Source: Mastigias papua (taxonomy: Eukaryota; Cnidaria; Scyphozoa; Rhizostomeae; Mastigiidae). Taken from it: a DNA stretch of 64,000 nt. The stretch spans positions 400,001-464,000 of the forward strand of contig OZ025282.1 in the NCBI GenBank assembly GCA_964019165.1, given 5' to 3'. The position numbers and the translations under genes were made by a program. Below, one piece after another: positions 1-34,999 of this stretch. A model generated the notes under the pieces. That model ran no database searches, had not been told where the DNA came from, and saw only the letters and a list, made by a program, of their open reading frames with translations. Numbering within the stretch: the first letter of the stretch is position 1; every line of letters begins with the position of its first letter.

Positions 1-1070
1 GGTTCCTAACATCATCAAATGTTAACTTTGTTCCGACGAATCGATTTTTCTCCGTAACTCACAGGAATGATTTTAGACTAAGTGTTTTGATAAATTTGCA
101 AAGACATATGTCTCTAACTTCTCCTTTTCCTTTTTGGTTGTCATCATTATGATGTGTAGGACTGATATATTGTACAAAAGTCTCTCTAGAAGTACACTTT
201 TTATAAGAAAGTGGTTTGAAAGAAAGCAACATTCGACTGCTCAACACGTTTAAAAAAAGTTCAGTACTGGATTTTTTTACCAAGAAAGTTTATTAGTAAC
301 ATGCATTGGAAATTCTAATATTCAAGTAAGAAAATCATAGCACTGACTTAATTTGTATAGATTTCATGTTATAACTTATTCAATAGAGTATTACGTTTGC
401 TTATTGCTACTCTGCCTGTGTAACACTGCCTAGTGTGACGTAACTCGACAATTTTTGGTTAAGAAAGCCTTAAGAAGTTCTCAATGCTGAAATCATGACA
501 GAAATTCAGAAAATTTCATTACTGGGTGAAAAAACTTTCTTTTATGTAAAAATCGTGTATTCCTCTGCAAAATCGTATTAATTTCTTCCCATACCTTTTT
601 ATTATCTTCTTTTCCTTTGTACTTGACATGTACTTACCATCACTATTTTGCATAGCTATTTTTGCGACCCATTAGAACTCACTTCAATAGCACGATGCTT
701 TCCTCTTAAAAGTTCCAGAATTGATTGCTGTTTCCCCTTATTCAAATTGAATAATATACCAGAAATGCAATAATACGACATGGATAGGAGGAAATAACGA
801 ATTTAGACAGAAATTGAAGCTGATAATTATTAGTTTCATGGTAAACATTGAATACATCGAATATACAAAGAAACTTGAGCGAAATTATCAACAAAACTTC
901 TCATATGTAACTATTTACGAGCTTCTGAAAAGAAAATGAAAAACAATTATATATATAGTTTCAAGCACCTTACATTGCAACCAGTTGATTTTGAAATACG
1001 ATTTTCAGCATGATTCAAAGCAATTGTCTCAATTTATAACTATTGGAATCAGTTATGATGAAAGTAGGCT
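1..1070. other. Sequence downstream of the GPCR gene, no gene seen
   Basis: AT-rich DNA containing the presumed 3' UTR of the receptor next to position 1071. A minus-strand AATAAA occurs near 597-602, roughly 470 bases past the stop codon, and is only a candidate polyadenylation signal. No other coding potential or clear repeat was recognised. Confidence 0.4.
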
Positions 1071-3269
1071 TTAAAATACCGTTTCAGCATTCTTTCTGTC
1101 ATCTCTTTTACTATGAAATGAAAGTGAAGATGCAGAATTGAGTGTCACTTGTTTTATCTTTCTGTTGTTCATTATCTTGTCATAGTCTTGGTTCTGTCTG
1201 CAAAAGACTCTGCGAAAGAGAGCCTTTGTCGAAGTGATAAACTTTTTATGCAAAAATCCATAGAGAATTGGATTTATGCCACTGTTTCCATACATGAGCA
1301 TTTCTGCACTTGTTGTTACTTCAAGCATATAGGAGGGGGCTTGGAAACTGGAACCTTTCACATAGTATATAAAGGAAATTACATGCATCGGTAAATTACA
1401 GAGCATGAATGTGAGGAAGATTGCTACGAGCATAATCACTGTTTTTTTGCGTCTATAATGCTTGTTTCGGAAAATCTGGCGTTCTTGTTTCGTCATGTTT
1501 TGCATGCCAGGAACATCCCGGTACCAAAGGTTGAGAATTATGCGTAAATAAAGGAAGCCAGTTAGGAGTCCAGGTATAGCGTACTCCAGGGTGAACAATA
1601 CATATGTATATATTGCAGCCTCCTTTTGGGGGTCGGACCAACCGTACTCGCCACATATTTGCATTGTTATATTGTTTCTCCTTTCTGTTTTCACCTCATG
1701 TACAATGCCAATAGGAGTTGCTGTAGCAAATGATGCAATCCACACCATCAAGATAACAAGTAAAGCAGATCGTTTAGAGCAATGGCTGTGAAGTGGATTT
1801 AGCACAGCTCGATACCTAAAAATCCATGTAAAAAGTGCAATGTTAGCTACTGTAGAAATAATTAAGTTTCAGTTTGAAACATATGGTCTCGATAGTTTAC
1901 TTGGAGAATAAGAGAGAGCTACATTCGACAAGAGGAACCACTGTTATTGTGAAGAAGAAGTTAGGATATTACAGGTGAAATTTCTACCAGTGTTGTAAAA
2001 TATCCAATGGTTTTTGCTACAAATCTGCACCTTCGCTTACATTGAATTTCTGAGTAGATTAGTTAATTCCTTAATGCAAAAATTTGACAACAAAGCATTA
2101 GTTTTCCAGATACGCTAAAAGTAAAAACTTGACTGGAAGGATTTGGATATAATTTAATAAGGGTTTTTAGCTAATCATGCTAAATAAAAGGATCAACTTC
2201 ATTCATTCTTCAGTTTCATGAAATTATGCCTTCACTGTAGTTATAATCTATTGAATGAAATAGGTTATATCAATTAGGCTTTATCAAATCAGGAATAATA
2301 TACGAGGTAGATCCATTCGATATTTTTGTTCCCATAGGAGATTTGCAGATATGTGAAATCTAACGAGATCTCATAATTTGTAAAGCTATTATCACACAAT
2401 ACAGCTGGAATAAGAGAAAACGATGTTCTTAAGACTCTAGCCGTATAGAAAAGGTTATATGTCAAATGAAATGCAATACAGGAATATATATTTCTTCTGT
2501 TGCTCCATATTGTATTCATTAGGCAGTAATTTGAAAATTGCATTTCTGAAATCAGTTGAATTACAGGGTAAGCATATGAAAGAAGAAATGCGAGAAAATA
2601 ACCGACCCGAACGAGATTCGAACTCGCGACCCCTGCCTTTGTACGTCAAGTGCTCCACCAACTGAGCTATCGGGTCACGCTTTCAATTTTTGCTCAAGGG
2701 TAGGCTGTTTGCTCGCACTGCCAATGTAAGTATAATTGAAGGGATTTGTGATCTGGGTTTACATGAATTGAATTGAATTAATGGTGTGAATATTGAATGT
2801 ACCTGACAAAAGCAATAGCCACCATTGTATAAATGGATATTCCGACAGTTGACAATTGAAGAAATGGCATTGATTTACATATACGATTGTCAAATGTCTT
2901 AATAGACGGGAATTTCCAGCTAATCAGTTGATAAGGGGCGCAGATGATGGCAACTAACAGATCACCAACAGCCATACTTAGCAAGAAGTAATTAGTTGTT
3001 GTACGCATCTTCTTTGTCAGTGTCATCGTCAAGACAAGTAGACCATTGCCAAAAAATGAAATGATGATGATAAAGCTGTAAATCACTATACGAATATTCC
3101 CAATCCTTCTATCCAAAGGAATATCTTCATCCACACCGTCTTGCCTTGTAATGTTTGCTCCCAATTTCCCTCCAGAACCAGCTGTAGCGTTGACCAATTC
3201 GCTCATATTTGCAAAAAATGAGCAATTTAGCATGTCTTTGAGGCAAATTGTTTGATTACAATTATCCAT
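1071..3269 (-). CDS. Class A (rhodopsin-like) GPCR, neuropeptide-receptor type, two coding exons
   Basis: Exons 3269-2803 and 1815-1071 are joined by a phase-2 intron with GT..AG ends, giving 403 residues. The N-terminus has about five N-glycosylation sequons (Asn5, 15, 21, 27, 39). Seven membrane segments follow. Landmarks visible are GN at 74-75 (TM1), Asp103 in TM2, Cys131 and Cys210 (the TM3-ECL2 disulfide pair), Trp181 in TM4, an LW-x-R-x-VPG segment after TM5, and NPILY at 337-341 in TM7. Cys361 after helix 8 is a likely palmitoylation site. The intron lies at the end of TM3, inside the DRY-equivalent motif, which here reads VRY (155-157). TM6 has CNLP instead of CWLP. The TM5-ICL3 pattern resembles orexin, NPFF and related peptide receptors, so a G-protein-coupled peptide receptor at the plasma membrane is inferred. 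The ligand is unknown. A splice acceptor sits 34 bases upstream of the ATG, implying a non-coding leader exon. Confidence 0.92.
2555..2676 (-). repeat. tRNA-derived SINE in the GPCR intron
   Basis: Reading the minus strand from 2676, the sequence begins GACCCGATAGCTCAGTTGG, has an A-box-like D arm, a B box (GAGTTCGAATCTC) and closes with TCGGGTC, pairing with the 5' acceptor stem. The anticodon arm does not form a normal 5-bp stem with a 7-base loop, so it is a SINE head or tRNA pseudogene and not a working tRNA. A non-tRNA body (GGTTATTTTCTCGC...) follows. It lies within the intron of the receptor gene, in the same orientation. Confidence 0.75.
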
Positions 3270-3302
3270 GGTGCAGAGAAGCTGTGACGGAAAGGGAACA
3301 GT

Positions 3303-3306
3303 CCTA
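3303..3306 (-). promoter_or_regulatory. Splice acceptor of a probable 5' UTR intron of the GPCR gene
   Basis: On the minus strand a pyrimidine-rich run ending in CCATAG occurs 34 bases before the receptor ATG at 3269. This fits an acceptor joining an upstream non-coding exon. The promoter would then lie further right, somewhere in 3.4-10 kb. I cannot locate the leader exon itself. Confidence 0.4.
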
Positions 3307-4299
3307 TGGAAGAGAAAACTAGATAGTATATATCATCATCAACGAGTGTAGCACCAAATTTCGGCTGCAGGATGCACTAAACTCACTTCCTAGTTGCAAT
3401 AGCTACAGAAACACAGCAAAAAAACAACTTCTGAGTTTATGTGACTGAGATATGGTTTGCTAGAATAGAATGAAGTCGCAAGATGCAAGTACATATTCAT
3501 CACACGAAAAAAATAATATAAAATATCTATAAAATAAATATAAAAAAAGCAACCACAAATACTATGAATAAGCGATAAAGTAACTCACAGTCTGTTTGCT
3601 TTAGTAGCCAGCAAGTATAATCTAGCAATATTTTGAACAATAAACAAATGGAGTGTGCAACTCCCTGAAACAGATTCTTAACTATATCCACTATGGATAT
3701 AAAGACTAAAATATTGATATGAAAGAAACAGGTTTCCATTTTTAGCAATGGCCTGTCTTACTCTCCGCGTTATCTGCCCCTGTCTTCTCTATCAAATGTA
3801 AAACAATTCACAAAGACAACACACAAAGAAGACGACTAAAGTCATTCCTACAGTTCCTTGAAGATATTATTCTTTTTTTAGCTTTGTAGTACATAGTTGC
3901 AAATTACAATGAGTATATACCATCTATGAGCATTTACCATCAATCAACCGCTCAAAGAAAGAAATATATTCAGAATAATAACTAGGTATGAGATGGGAGT
4001 ATACCAATGCTTTACCACCTTTGTCTGTACGATAATTCTGTACAGCACCACTACCTGGAATATTAACAAGTACATCTTTTTTCCGAGGAGAAAGAGGAGG
4101 AACATACTAAATATTTCGTCTTGGTAACAACAATTTATATATATTCTTACATCATATATTTATTAATCATCATTCATTTGAATGTTAGCTATCAATATTA
4201 ATTTAGATACAAGGAGTAAAGGTAAATTAAACTAGATAGATGTAATTAAGAGAGAAGAGTATTATTTTTATAATAATTGAACTAAAGTCTCAAGATAAG

Positions 4300-4473
4300 A
4301 AACTCCACTTCGTGAATCTATCTATGGGAGCACTCGGTGTCATGAACAGACCGTCGACTTCTTTCCTGGACATGATGAAGGAACTTGATTTTGATGTCAA
4401 TACAAGGAAATTTGCTTTAAAACGATTAACAGGCATAACTATGCGATCAACATATTACATATTCTGTTGCTGA
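4300..4473 (+). pseudogene. C-terminal tail of a retroelement reverse-transcriptase polyprotein
   Basis: A plus-strand open stretch reads MGALGVMNRPSTSFLDMM and ends STYYIFCC-stop at 4471-4473. The GALGVM...STYYIFCC pattern is the one I associate with the C-terminal end of invertebrate non-LTR retrotransposon pol proteins. There is no upstream RT core, so this is a 5'-truncated remnant. The family assignment is from memory and moderately certain. Confidence 0.55.
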
Positions 4474-4781
4474 AATAAAGAATGGCCTAATCCAGAACTG
4501 TTGACTTTTTAGATATAATTTTTGCTTTATATCCACTTTAAATTAGTATTACATTTTTTGCATACTCAGAAAAACCATTTGTAACTTACCTAAGTATAGA
4601 GAGGTTTACATTTTTATGCTTAATGTTTTCATGAAATACAAAGTTTAAAAAAAATCATTGTTTGCCTCCTTCACTGTGTCCTGTATAGCAATCAAGGTCA
4701 TTGGCCCCTGAACCTCAACGTATTTGGTGGCAGCTTTGACTCGTATTTATAGGCAGGTGTTCAAAGAAATCTGCCCTTTCC

Positions 4782-5138
4782 ATATACACGTTTTTTTTTA
4801 TAAGAAAAACACTTTTTTTCCTGAGGCTCAATTTTCTTAACTTTTCTCGAATTTGAGGCTGAGATTTTCTTAAGATTTTCTTAACTTTTGCAGGAAAAAA
4901 CTGGCTGAAACAGGCTACTCTGTATTTGTTGGGCCACCATAAGTCTCGATCTTTGTACGAGAGTTTGCAAAAATAAGCCAATATCAATTTCTGGCATATA
5001 AAGAAGCTGAACTGTAATTTTCTTATCATTTTCTTGAACTTGAGCCTTGTGATTTTCTTAGGAGTTTCTTAAGATTTGGGCGATTTGAGCCTCATTTTCT
5101 TATAAACTTTTTTCTTATAAAAAAACATACGTGTATAT
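4782..5138. mobile_element. MITE-like inverted-repeat element (family M1, copy 1)
   Basis: The ends are inverted: the left starts ATATACACG followed by a T run and ATAAGAAA, and the right ends TTTCTTATAA...CGTGTATAT. The interior repeats short motifs such as TTTTCTTAA and GAGGCT in both orientations. There is no ORF of note. Related copies occur at 15072-15533, 48880-49115 and, cut by the window edge, 63970-64000, supporting a dispersed non-autonomous DNA element. Confidence 0.6.
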
Positions 5139-5479
5139 CTTTGGGAACACTGTTTCATTTTGTCACCAAAGGAATTGACTGATGAGGATTTTTGATAATA
5201 GCACGTAGCAAGTTCCACTGTGTAAACAGACCTTCACCATTCAAAATCCTTAACCTCAAGCAAGGCTTTATTCATCTAGGCAGCTTGCGTGCCACAAAAT
5301 TATTCGATGTGCCCAAAGCATGGTCATTTTCTTCAAACTCAATTACAATAAACATTAAGTTTATCTAAAAACTCCCCCCTCCCTTAACAGTATGGCCGTA
5401 GGTGACTTTGAATTTTGAGGGCTGCAAGCGGTCTGTCTGAATCATTAGTTTGTGATATGACACACTAAATTTTAAGCAC

Positions 5480-5690
5480 TTTTGGTAATTCCTTTAGATA
5501 GCTTTCTGTGATGATACAATTTACTACATGACCAGGCGTTTATCCGCATCTGGCTATTTATTTCGAACCGAAATTTTCGGTTCATCTTTCGGCCGTTATC
5601 CGACGTTTCATACTTTGACATGTTTTCGTTTTTTTCGAGCGCTAGTGAAGTATGAAGTATCAACAGACTATTCACGCACTTATACAATTA
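5480..5690. mobile_element. Inverted-repeat element family M2, copy 1
   Basis: Contains the family core (TTTCGGCCGTTATCCGACG, preceded by a small AACCGAAATTTTCGGTT palindrome) and flanking pieces TAGCTTTCTGTG and GTATCAACAGAC seen in copies at 16106-16345, 20437-20616 and 29466-29562. Eroded relative to those copies. Confidence 0.5.
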
Positions 5691-5759
5691 GTACTTTTAT
5701 TTTAAACTATTATGCAACTAAAACTACGGCCATTGTACTACAACAGTGGCAATTTTGAT

Positions 5760-8700
5760 CATATTTGACTTCATGTCTCCTATCCGCAATAGTTTCACTG
5801 CATATTGTATCTGTCATGGATTATATCATTCACATTACGCCTATAAAACAGGTCAGCATGATTTTTGCATCATCTGAATTGTTCAACACGAAATAAGCAT
5901 TTCTGTTTAGGTATGCAAATTTTGTCAGAACTATGTAGAAAATTTGATTGTGTCACTGTCAAAAGGGACAAATTTTTGCAAAAAGTACTTGTCCAAAGCT
6001 CAAGCCAATAAGATTATTAACTGAAGCAAAGGACGCGGTTGACAAATGAAAAGGAAGAAACCTAAATAATCCGTGTCACTTTGCTTTTTACTACTTTTAC
6101 GGTATTATCTCCATTAACATATCACATCCTCACATCTCTGTTAGCTTCTTACAACACAATAATCCCCCTCTCAAATCTCTATTATCCCCTTTTTACATCC
6201 TTTTTAGCCCCTTCGGACATCTCCATGATCCCCTTTTCTAACTGAGCTATTGGGTCGCGCTCAAACAAATGCAACTAGCTTGTGTTTGAAACAAGACTTG
6301 CCATGCTGAAATCGGAAATAGCGAAGCCATGACAGGGAATTCCGACCTTTTTGAGCAATAATGAACGTCTCTAGTACCAGCAGACTTTTCAGAATGACAT
6401 GATTCAAGCACCTTTGAAACACTACATAATATGCAAAACTTTACCTTACATCGGCAAAATTCGAGATTAAGCACTATACCAAACCTAAACTGAAAATTTG
6501 CAGCTTGACTAAATCTGAAAATTAACCAAGTATACAGCAGCAAGTTTTCAAGAAGTAAAACAGTAAATGCTTAAAAGTAAGCTTTCGCATCACAATCATG
6601 AGACTTTTAAAACGGCAGTATTTCAGTAATTTTATTTTATGCAATTGCACCAAAGATCTCTTACGCTCTGATCTAAATTTGCATTGAAAATCAATATATT
6701 TTCACAACATGGCCCAAAATCTTTCTAATTAGACTTTGATATTTATAGCTGTCATTCTCAAATTGATTTTTAAAATGTGATTAGATGGATTATCACAAAC
6801 TCTAGATATAACAAAGATCAATGTAATCAAGGTGCTCTGATCATATCCATTTTGAGCTCTCATAGTCTCCGCATGTTATTGAATAAAATTATACAAGGTA
6901 AAGTACGAAGTATAGAAAATAAAAGATATTAAAAAGAAACTATGTTCCTTATAGTTCTAAAGATCTTACCTCCAAATCCCAAATCGTCTTGTCTGATCCT
7001 TTGTCAGTAAGGAACGCCGTATGATCTATTATTTAAGAAGGTCGGTTTTATGATAATTAGATCCGAGAAAAAACAAGTAGCAAACAAGCACATGGAATAA
7101 ATGATCAGAAACAACATTTAGCGTTTCACGAGTATAGAAGAACATGGCTTACCCTAAAATTTATTGTCAAATATATATTTACATATATGATATATGGTCT
7201 CCCAAAAGTTTTTCATAAGTTATTTTGGCCATTATTCTAAAGTTTTTCAATATTATGCTACATCACCAGGGACGCCTGAGCATAGCTTCTGAGTGGAGGG
7301 AGGCTAGGGAAGAGTTGCAAGTTTGTATAGGAGTAAACAACAATAGCAGTAGGGGGGAAGGAGTAGGGGGTCAGGAGCGGAGCTCCAGAAAACTTTTGGA
7401 GCCACGTCCTATAATTAAGAAGGAAACGTCCTATGACAGATCAAGTCATTGACATGTTTGTGGCAAAATTGAACAGACCTCTTAGCTACTCTATAAAGAT
7501 TGTTGCCCGATCAGATAAAATAATAGAGATACACTTTTTTGAGAGCAATGAGATCATGTTAAGCGTTAGAGATGAGATCATGTTATGTACTAGGTGATCA
7601 AGAACACAGACCCGTCCCTGACTTTACATGTTTATGAGACTTTTGGACCAGTATATAGCACCACGTTTTAAAAAAACTTCGAGCATTTACCTCCAGCAGG
7701 CCCTAATGACTCTGCTACTGGTACTTCTTGAAGGTGAATGAACACTAAAGGGATTTACTTTCTATCGACTGCCTCAATCTTGACATTATACATTAGCAGA
7801 AAATTGGGGACTGCAGCTCCCCAGCCCCCCGCCTTTGACGTGTCTGATCACAGCACAATATCCAATGCAAGCACACAGATAGCTTATATACTTTACATCC
7901 ATCAATCCATCAATCCATACCTGCATACATTCATACATACAAACACGGAATTAACGGCAAACTGTAGCTACACTGAAAGGAAGTGAGGAGGAAGAGGCAT
8001 ATCGAATATTGAAGATATTTTTGAAAGCAAAACTATTGCCTTGTAATTGAACAAGGAAGAAACCACAGTATACTGAAGATAGTCGAGGCAAATGAAAAAG
8101 ATCGAATTGTCAGACTAGGGGCAAGAATTCGAAGAGGGGATTAGAAAGGAACAGGGGCAAGGGACAATTAGAGACAATATAAAAGAAGAACACGAGCAAG
8201 CCTAGAAAATGAATATGCTTTACGGGGGTATATACAGAAGAAACTAGAAGAGATGGAAGAAATAGATATTGAACAGTGAACAATGAACAATGAACAATGA
8301 ACAACGCTAACAAGCTAATGGAATTCTTCTCCTCTTTCTCCTTTTCCTACTAGAAGCAGAGGGTAGATCTTTCTCGGTAATAAAAAGTAAATTAGAAAAA
8401 CTGCAATTAGAAAACCTTAGTCATCGTGTTGATGATTGGTGAACCTATTATAGTCACGAAGTAAGTTACGAACATACGTACAAACATATATTACTGACTG
8501 AAGCTTGTGGAGAAACGTTTAAGAAATTGAATTTTTTCTTGCTCTCTATGTATATAAATTGACATGACAATTAAGCCTTTGGTTACTTCAATATCATTCC
8601 AAACTCATCATCAAAAACAACCATACATTATTTGTAATCGGAAGCCTTTATCTGATTTCCTCTAAATGGTTGCTTCACATCACCAAAGCTTTAGAACGTT

Positions 8701-9921
8701 TTAGAAAACGTTCACCGGCTTTAGACAGAACAGAAAACATTATACACTTTCCTCGGGTTGAACGAAGACAAAAAAGAGCTTTAAATGATAAGCAGACAAC
8801 TATCTCATCTAGGATGGATTAAATTTTTATTATCTGGTTGAGCTACCACCTTAGCCATGATAGTGAATTGAATTCTAACAGGCAATGGAGAAAAAATACA
8901 AAAAATGAAAGTTTACATATGCTTCTTTGTACCTTCTGACTTTCGATTTTATTCCTTTACTTGATCATCACTCTCGGCAACCTGAAAATATTTCCGATAT
9001 CCATTTCTGTTCACATTTTTATGCTCAATAGCACGACATGACCAGCGCATCGCCCATCAATTTTTACAGAAGAACGATTAAAATAGCCATTAGTATTTTG
9101 AAACACGAAATATGCACTATAAATTCATGATTGGCGATAAAAGAGTGTTTGTCACCCGTTGATGATCAACAATAAGGAACATTCTAGTGCTATTGGGTGT
9201 AAATTTTGCCAAATAAGAAATATGTACATTGCATATATAAGCAACTAAAAGAGCATATGATTATGAGAAAATGCCACGTGTCTTTGTTTGCAAAATCGAC
9301 CATAGTGACTGTCACAAAACAAAGTTAGCTTCTTAATGAATTCAATAGCAGCGATTTGCTAATGAATTTACAACTCTTGGCGTGAAAGTAATGACAAAAA
9401 GCACTATCTATTAACATTCATAATAGAATCTTCTCTGCCTGAAGGCACTTTTCTTGATGAGTGAGTCTCAGCACATGAGAGATAACTTTACTAATACTGA
9501 CTGCCGCTCCTGTCTACGAACTGTCGAGTCTCTTCTTTTACAAGTCCTTTTTGTTTGATTCAATCATGGTACTGTATGCTAAAGAGCAAAGCTCGGCATC
9601 ATATACATATTTACAGTTGCAGCAAGACACTTTCTGATGCGGTGAAAATAAGATTTTATCGACATTAGAACGTTTAAATGAGTTCACTGTCTAGGCCGGC
9701 CTACAACAAGCTTAAATGCACTAGCAAAGCTCTTGCTCGAGTTCATCATATGGCTGTGGAGCACAATTTCAAAAATGTTAGCATTCTGTGGAGATGACGA
9801 TCAATGTACAGAAAAGTAACTCTCATCCGGAGTTCTAAGTCCGTTTGATGTTCCAAATAGTATCTATTATCTAACTCTGTAAGTCTAATGATTGAAGAAA
9901 CTCCTAAGACGACTACATCAC
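5760..9921. other. Intergenic AT-rich DNA with transposon debris, no gene seen
   Basis: No exon of a recognisable gene was found. Two G-rich or C-rich patches (about 7310-7400 and 7800-7850, the latter containing CAGCTCCCCAGCCCCCC) look like fragments of old DNA transposons because of their contrast with the AT-rich surroundings. A short tandem AATGAAC run is at about 8275-8305. A fragment near 6350-6400 may be a piece of family M2. Confidence 0.4.
6237..6262 (-). repeat. Fragment of the same tRNA-like SINE head
   Basis: About 25 bases match the 5' end of the SINE at 2676 (minus strand GACCCAATAGCTCAGTTA, preceded by GAGCGC) with only a few differences. The rest of the element is missing. 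Only the 5' end survives, which is unlike the usual 5' truncation, so it may be a deletion remnant. Confidence 0.4.
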
Positions 9922-10001
9922 TACACACACACACGCACACACACACACACGCACACACACACACACGCACACACACACACACACGCACACACACACACAC
10001 A

Positions 10002-10093
<92 letters not shown>
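9922..10093. repeat. Long (CA)n microsatellite with GCAC variants
   Basis: About 165 bases of near-uninterrupted CA dinucleotides with scattered CG interruptions at the left end, passing into a short TA run. It lies about 400 bases downstream of the INTS3 stop codon. The long His/Thr or Cys/Val reading frames over it are artefacts of the repeat. Confidence 0.95.
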
Positions 10094-10094
<1 letters not shown>

Positions 10095-10402
10095 TTTTCC
10101 AGCTGAAATCAACCATAAATACATGATCGCTATTGATAAGTTGGAATATACGCAAATGAAATCAACCTGCAATGTAAAAAAGATCCTAAATTCTGTTGAC
10201 TCTCACATTGAATGTTTCAAATAAGATCTGGTATATCCAGAAACACGATGTGTCAGAAATGCAAGACAATATGATAATGTATCACTAGCTACTTTGAATC
10301 TATTGAGAGATGCTCAAGTAACAACTTACTGGTGCTAAAATATACAAGAACATTTAACTTTGATTCATACGTTACTAAAGTAGTGGCTTGTCTTTGAATT
10401 CG

Positions 10403-10408
10403 TTTATT
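10403..10408 (-). other. Candidate polyadenylation signal of INTS3
   Basis: The minus strand reads AATAAA about 90 bases after the INTS3 stop codon at 10499-10501, a normal distance for a short 3' UTR. Confidence 0.5.
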
Positions 10409-10498
10409 GGTTTTTCGATACGCAACGATTCACACTAGTTACGTCACACAGTTGCTTGCCGTGAATAATGATCGATATGTCAAGAACGAAGGGTTTCG

Positions 10499-33940
<23,442 letters not shown>

Positions 33941-34229
33941 ATTTAAGTTTAGTTTCTAGCACTGTGCTATGTTTTTGTCTCGTTCTGAAAACGAAATCTG
34001 CAACGCATCGAGGTCGGGTCCATCTGTGAAACGTGGAAACAGTCAGCACGACGCCACTGAGAATCCTGAGGAGTTTCAATATAAAAATTTTTCCTGGATG
34101 TGCGCCTGAAAAACTTGAAATAAATAAACTGAAAAACTTTAGTTGGAAGCATCATCTCAGTGAACTCACAGAAAGTTACCTACGGCCACCTGGTTAGGGC
34201 ACATGGAATCCTTTTTACGATTAGAAACC

Positions 34230-34996
34230 TCCCAACAAATACTTTGTTGTGTTTATAGGGTACTCTGTTTTTGTCATTTCTTCAATATGGAATTATAATC
34301 TGGGATGATACCTACACACCATATACTGAGCCTATATTCAAAATGCAGAAGAAAGCCATCAAAAAAAAAAAAAAAAAATCTTTCAAATTACAATAAAGCC
34401 ATCAAGACAATTTCACATCAAAGCTATCTAACACTATCTATCAAAGCTATCTTCCTATCTTTAGAGATCTCAAATTACTTCAGTTGACTATCAGATATCT
34501 TTAATCTGAAATTTTTGGCATATTTTTTTGAATTACCTAACAAGATAACACTTGTCTGCTTTCATAATTTCTTCTCAAATTCATCCATGCATCATTATTG
34601 AAAAAGACAATCGGTACATGGTGATTTTTACTTGGTAAGGAAAGCACTGCACACAGTATAGTGTAGAATGTATTCAATATATGGGGTGACATTTTGGAAT
34701 AATTTGCCAGTTAAACTTAAAAATTTTGCTTCCATGTTTTTAGTTAAATAAGCTTAAATTGCATTTACCCACCTCTATCTAACAATAAAACAATTAATAA
34801 GATTTTTAACAAGGGACTTATACATGAATTGGCTATGTATAACAACTAGGAGGGGGGGGGGGGCTCTCATCTCTTTAGTCTACCTACTTTTAGAGCTCCT
34901 TCTGAAACAGTTGTACTGCATTGTTTAAATTCTATAGTGTTGCACTTAATTTATGTTGTAAGTTGTGTAGAATTGAACTGAAGTGAATTAAAGTCC
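34230..34996 (+). pseudogene. Eroded LINE fragment upstream of INTS3
   Basis: Interrupted plus-strand frames show YGIIIWDDTYTPYTEPIFK followed further on by YGVTFWNNLPVKLKNF, the spacing and motifs of the C-terminal end of Jockey/CR1-like reverse transcriptases. An A run at about 34361-34378, a G run near 34853-34863 and a closing GAATTGAACTGAAGTGAATT stretch lie within or after it. Frameshifted and not functional. Confidence 0.55.
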
Positions 34997-34999
34997 TGG

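Noticed and set aside
2605..2676. A functional tRNA gene in the GPCR intron
   Set aside because: The acceptor and T arms pair, but the anticodon arm does not form a proper stem and loop, and a SINE-like body follows.
9746..10224. Long His/Thr and Cys/Val reading frames
   Set aside because: They are translations of the (CA)n microsatellite.
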